Shown here piece after piece: positions 61,401-64,000 of a stretch of DNA of 64,000 bases. Below the pieces are notes generated by a model. The model did no database searches. It was not told the origin of the DNA and saw only the letters and a list, made by a program, of their open reading frames with translations. Source of the DNA: Eubacterium limosum (GTDB lineage: Bacteria > Bacillota > Clostridia > Eubacteriales > Eubacteriaceae); the NCBI RefSeq assembly GCF_000807675.2, contig NZ_CP019962.1, positions 3,162,001-3,226,000 on the forward strand, written 5' to 3'. The position numbers and the translations under genes were made by a program. Each line of letters begins with the position of its first letter. The stretch's first letter is position 1.

Positions 61401-62515
61401 ACTGTGGCACCATGACCACCCATTTCGATTACCACTCCATTTCCGGGCGCCTCCTGAAGCTCGATATTCTGGGTCATGATGACCCGACCATGCTCCGCAT
61501 GCTCAAGGACATCACAGGACTTGACCCGCAGGAGATTCCGCTGGACGACGAAAAGGTCATCAGCCTGTTCACAGGCACCAGCGCCCTGGATCTGAAAGAT
61601 GATGATTTTGACATCCCCCTCGGTACCTGCGGTATCCCTGAGTTTGGGACCAACTTTGTCCGTCAGATGGTGCTGGACACCAAGCCCACTGCCTTTTCAG
61701 ACCTGATCCGTATTTCCGGCTTATCCCACGGCACAGACGTCTGGACCAACAATGCGCAGGACCTTGTGCGTTCCGGGACTGCGACCATCAAGGACGTTAT
61801 CTGTACCCGTGACGATATTATGCTCGGACTGATCTCAATGGGACTGGCGCCCAAGGAATCCTTCAGCATTATGGAGCATGTCCGTAAAGGGAAGGGCCTG
61901 ACAGAGGATGAGGAAGCCTATATGAAGGAAAATAATGTACCGGCCTGGTATATTGATTCCTGTAAAAAAATCAAGTACATGTTCCCTAAGGCCCATGCGG
62001 CAGCCTATGTTATGATGGCCTTCCGCATCGCCTACTACAAGGTTTACTATCCGCTGGCCTACTACGCCACCTATTTCAGTATCCGCGCCAAGGAATTTAA
62101 TCTGGAAAAGATGACCAACGGCAAGGAAACGGTCAAAAAAACACTGGCGGAAATTCGCTCTCAGGGGAACAAGGCCAGCAACAAGGATCAGCAGCTCCTG
62201 ACTTCGCTGGAGCTGGCGCTGGAAATGTACTGCCGTGGTTTTGGCTTTAAAAATGTGGATGTGTACGAGTCCCACTACAGCGAGTTCAAAATTGTCGGCA
62301 ATGATCTGCTGCCACCGCTCAACGCCATTGATGGCCTGGGTGATAAGGCGGCCATGCAGATTTATGAGGAAGCCCAAAAGCGGCCCTTCATCTCCAAGGA
62401 GGATCTGCAGACCAGGGCCAAGGTCAATAAATCCAATATCGAAAAGCTCGAGCAGTTTGGCTGCCTCAACAGCCTGCCAGACTCTAATCAGATGAGCTTT
62501 TTAACCATGATGTAA
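58406..62515 (+). CDS. polC: DNA polymerase III, PolC-type alpha subunit
   Basis: Replicative polymerase of low-GC Gram-positives. The 1369-residue protein has an OB domain (about 150-255), a PHP domain starting VELHLHSQYSSMDAV near 271, split by an inserted 3'-5' exonuclease (FFDLETTGLIPG near 358, HHHRALDDS), then polymerase motifs GSRGSVGSSLVAM and DIDLNFSGE with the catalytic aspartates, a zinc-binding Cys set (CPNCKHYEF...CPECGHP), and the HhH/thumb region at the C terminus. It is complete and of normal length. GTG at 58406 or TTG at 58415 may be the start. It directly follows ispG. Confidence 0.96.
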   Translation: MDALNPIIHKQNDLEELIKKYGLEPQRVEVNSASQELVFTFKTRIPECDSISVQRELVDIFDYTKSLSVIISPEAEGNNEAGAKKSVHKLMENVDYDALAKKKEDALNKRLKVIKDTPPAKAGSGSPGKKDGKEEEARVLGVGEVVMGDKIKRPAQSMGEIDFSTGAVLDSTNIVVSGRVFGIDSREITDKTTLFTFNITDEHGSVSCKIFARKKNVGMIKENLKKDRWFKVEGNINYDEYSHEKVLTPKNMEVAASPVRRDNAEEKRVELHLHSQYSSMDAVSKVAKIMKQANDFGHDAIGITDHGVLQAYPEMMSLSKKYGIKVLYGVEGYLVDDDQYIVTGEQNESFEGEFVFFDLETTGLIPGKDNIIEIAAVKIKNKHIVDTFSKIVNPHRPIPPFITNLTGITNQMVEDGEEEEAAVKAFCEFCGDLILVAHNAKFDMGFMEIALNAHHLENNITYIDTLAMSRTLIPTINKHNLKKLASYFKVDMGHHHRALDDSVCSAKIFVKLMELAQKRDVEEVAGLNGLMDVEQIIKSGDTYHIIIYAKNQAGLKDLYKLVSEAHIHYFYRRPRIPKSLLAAHRENLIIGSACEAGELYKAVLKNVPKNRLDEIADFYDYFEVQPLGNNEYLLRNETVHSMEELADVNRRIVELGREKGKLVVATGDVHFVDPSDAYFREILQAGQGYKDSHEQPPLYYRSTQEMLDEFTYVDPQTAYELVVTNPRKVAELFDDVKPIPDGTFPPIIEGSDDEIRDMVYKKAHEMYGDPLPDIVEQRVKRELDSIIGNGYSVLYLIAQKLVHHSLEDGYLVGSRGSVGSSLVAMLCGITEVNSLAPHYVCPNCKHYEFFDSTKVGVGPDLPNADCPECGHPMNKDGFDIPFETFLGFEGDKEPDIDLNFSGENQPEAHHYTEVLFGEGKVYRAGTIATLADKTAFGYVKNFFDENGVTAPRAEMERVIEGCAGVKRTTGQHPGGVMVVPKDKDIYDFTPIQYPADDRDCGTMTTHFDYHSISGRLLKLDILGHDDPTMLRMLKDITGLDPQEIPLDDEKVISLFTGTSALDLKDDDFDIPLGTCGIPEFGTNFVRQMVLDTKPTAFSDLIRISGLSHGTDVWTNNAQDLVRSGTATIKDVICTRDDIMLGLISMGLAPKESFSIMEHVRKGKGLTEDEEAYMKENNVPAWYIDSCKKIKYMFPKAHAAAYVMMAFRIAYYKVYYPLAYYATYFSIRAKEFNLEKMTNGKETVKKTLAEIRSQGNKASNKDQQLLTSLELALEMYCRGFGFKNVDVYESHYSEFKIVGNDLLPPLNAIDGLGDKAAMQIYEEAQKRPFISKEDLQTRAKVNKSNIEKLEQFGCLNSLPDSNQMSFLTMM

Positions 62516-62524
62516 ATAGCCTAT

Positions 62525-62558
62525 CAGCAGCCTGGAATTAGCCCGGCTGCTGTTTTTA
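62525..62558 (+). terminator. Terminator after polC
   Basis: CAGCAGCC pairs with GGCTGCTG around a 12-base loop, with a T run. Confidence 0.88.
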
Positions 62559-62637
62559 TATTCTGACGTGTAATAAAAAGATATGAAAATTACCGAAAAC
62601 GTTTCTAAATAAAGGTGATTCTTTTCACAAAATGTGT

Positions 62638-62643
62638 TATAAT
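62638..62643 (+). promoter_or_regulatory. Probable -10 box for the last gene
   Basis: TATAAT lies 100 bases before the GGDEF gene in an A+T-rich gap. No good -35 is seen at 17 bases. Confidence 0.35.
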
Positions 62644-62741
62644 AAGACATCATTTTAAGGGATAATCGGCAATTGTTTCGAAAGATTATAACGGGAGTGT
62701 AAAAGAAAGGGGCCTTAAAAGCCTGTTGAGGTATTAGCAAT

Positions 62742-64000
62742 ATGAGTAAGAGGTTGTCACGGGTCGCCTTGATTGCGCTGATTCTTTTGCTGTTTATCGC
62801 GGTGTTTTTTTTGATGCGCTATGTCCAGAACTTGCTGTACTCGGATGTGCAGATCAACCTGACTGAGGTGGTGACTCAAAATAAGGATGTGGTTACCAGT
62901 AAGCTGAAAGTCGAGGTCAACAATCTGGACAATGTGTCCAAACAGCTCACCGACCGGATGAGTCAGGAGGCCCCGGGGGATGGGAATGCGCTCAAATCCG
63001 CTTTTTTAAGTTATATAACGGAGAACCTGGACCCGGATCTTTTTATCGCGGATGGTGCGGGAAACGCTTCTTTTACGGATGGCAGCAGTGTCAGCGTAGC
63101 GGGACGAAAATACTTCAGGCTGGCTTTGGAGGGGGTTCAGAATATATCGGATAAAACAATCTCCCGTGTCACAGGTGAGGAGCTGTTTGTGATCAGTGTT
63201 CCCATGTATTTTAAAAACCAGATTGTCGGAACGGTTCAGAAGCAGTATACCCCCGAGGAAATGTATAATCTGTGTTCACTGTCCCTGTTTTCAGATCAGG
63301 GTGCAATGTATATTATCAACAGCCAGGGATATATCTTAATCAGCTCGGAAGAGGAAGAATACAACAAGGAATCCGACAACTATTTCCGCAGCCTCTATCA
63401 GAAGGGAAACCAGGATGCTTCACGCGAGTTGGAACAAGGGATCAAGAATGAACAGGCAGGCTTCATGGAGACCACTGAGGACGGCGAAAGGATTTTCTCA
63501 GCCTATACACCGGTGGAGGAGATCCATGACTGGTACCTGATTTCGAGTATACCGACCAGCGCGGTATCGCCGAACGCCAAAATGTTTTATGTGATCCTCT
63601 GTGTGGTCGTGGGTGTACTAGGGGTCATCATGTTTGTTTTTCTGGCCTACAAGAACAGACAGCAGGCCAATCTTAGGAGAATCGCCTTTGTGGATACGGT
63701 GACCGGCGGTAACACCTTTAATAAGTTTACGGTCGATCTTCAGGCAGCGCTTGCCGCCAATCCGGAGCACCCGGGCTATCTGATGACCTTTGACGTTGAT
63801 AATTTTAAGTATGTCAACAATTATTATGGATTTGATGTGGGTGATAAAATCCTCCGCCATATCTACGATAAGATGGCAGAACAGCTGATGACCGGGGAGA
63901 GCCTCGCGCGTATATCCGGCGATCATTTTATCGTACTGCTGCAAGAAGCCGCTCCTGAACGCCTGAATGGAATGCTGAAGGCATCTATGGAAAATGATCA
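62742..64000 (+). CDS. Membrane GGDEF protein with extracellular sensor, truncated by window end
   Basis: The first 419 residues of a longer protein. It has an N-terminal span (residues 7-27), an extracellular dCache-like sensor (about 30-280, with YFRLALEGVQNISD, VISVPMYFKNQIVGTV and WYLISSIPTSAVSPN), a second span (about 288-310), then a GGDEF domain (RIAFVDTVTGGNTFNKF, FDVDNFKYVNNYYGFDVGD). The signature is SGDHF instead of GGDEF: the catalytic Glu is His. It is therefore probably inactive as a cyclase and may instead sense GTP or pair with an EAL domain beyond the window. GAGGT precedes the ATG. Confidence 0.85.
   Translation, partial: MSKRLSRVALIALILLLFIAVFFLMRYVQNLLYSDVQINLTEVVTQNKDVVTSKLKVEVNNLDNVSKQLTDRMSQEAPGDGNALKSAFLSYITENLDPDLFIADGAGNASFTDGSSVSVAGRKYFRLALEGVQNISDKTISRVTGEELFVISVPMYFKNQIVGTVQKQYTPEEMYNLCSLSLFSDQGAMYIINSQGYILISSEEEEYNKESDNYFRSLYQKGNQDASRELEQGIKNEQAGFMETTEDGERIFSAYTPVEEIHDWYLISSIPTSAVSPNAKMFYVILCVVVGVLGVIMFVFLAYKNRQQANLRRIAFVDTVTGGNTFNKFTVDLQAALAANPEHPGYLMTFDVDNFKYVNNYYGFDVGDKILRHIYDKMAEQLMTGESLARISGDHFIVLLQEAAPERLNGMLKASMEND

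Noticed and set aside
59909-61477. Long open frame (522 codons) antisense to polC
   Set aside because: Mirror of polC codon bias; no ribosome site or recognisable domain.
62592-62605. CGAAAACGTTTCTA resembling a CcpA cre site
   Set aside because: Two mismatches to the consensus, including an outer position; too weak to list as a feature.
1-64000. CRISPR arrays, rRNA, tRNA genes, insertion sequences and prophage
   Set aside because: I looked for repeat-spacer arrays, cloverleaf-like segments, transposases and phage structural genes and saw none; the only recombinase belongs to the hsdS switch.

Overview
The window reads as chromosomal DNA of a strictly anaerobic, low-to-mid GC Firmicute, most likely an acetogen of the Eubacterium limosum type. 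Evidence seen: a homodimer-type pyruvate:ferredoxin oxidoreductase, a PolC-type DNA polymerase III, Gram-positive promoters (TTGNNN-17 bp-TATAAT), strong AGGAGG ribosome sites, frequent TTG/GTG starts, non-phosphorylating GapN, CobS and a cobalamin-riboswitch-like leader. The genus is an inference from memory of such genomes, not something the sequence proves.

Layout. 1-8 kb: a LiaF-like envelope protein, an HD-domain protein, isocitrate dehydrogenase, a two-domain polyphosphate:AMP phosphotransferase and the very large PFOR gene. 8-16.7 kb: gapN, a B12-riboswitch-like leader with its own terminator in front of a 55-residue protein, a PLP-fold protein lacking the catalytic lysine, a DUF1858 redox protein divergent from an HPr gene, then cobS, a YgiQ radical-SAM gene, a DtxR-type regulator and rlmD. 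16.7-27 kb: a clearly more A+T-rich defence island with a complete type I restriction-modification system (hsdM, hsdS, hsdR), a tyrosine recombinase, a second hsdS half, an inverted and decayed hsdS half, and a DUF262/DUF1524 gene. Four copies of a short repeat in alternating orientation sit at the hsdS joints, so the locus has the architecture of a DNA-inversion specificity switch.

27-43 kb: housekeeping and accessory genes: a double GNAT acetyltransferase, a 14-TM drug exporter, an EndoQ-UvrD fusion helicase, a GGDEF-GGDEF-EAL c-di-GMP protein, a C_GCAxxG_C_C protein, a membrane protein with a probable hydrolase tail, small proteins, a methyltransferase, YitT and an ApbE lipoprotein. 42.6-51.2 kb: a high-affinity potassium module kdpFABC-kdpD-kdpE with a tandem-repeat operator, preceded by a separate gene encoding what looks like only the nucleotide-binding (N) domain of KdpB.

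51.4-64 kb: two FAD-dependent oxidoreductases, a zinc-ribbon protein, then uppS-cdsA-rseP-ispG-polC (lipid-carrier, phospholipid, intramembrane protease, isoprenoid and replication genes), and finally a membrane-anchored GGDEF protein cut by the window end. The rseP product lacks its PDZ domain, and dxr, which often sits in this cluster in clostridia, is absent.
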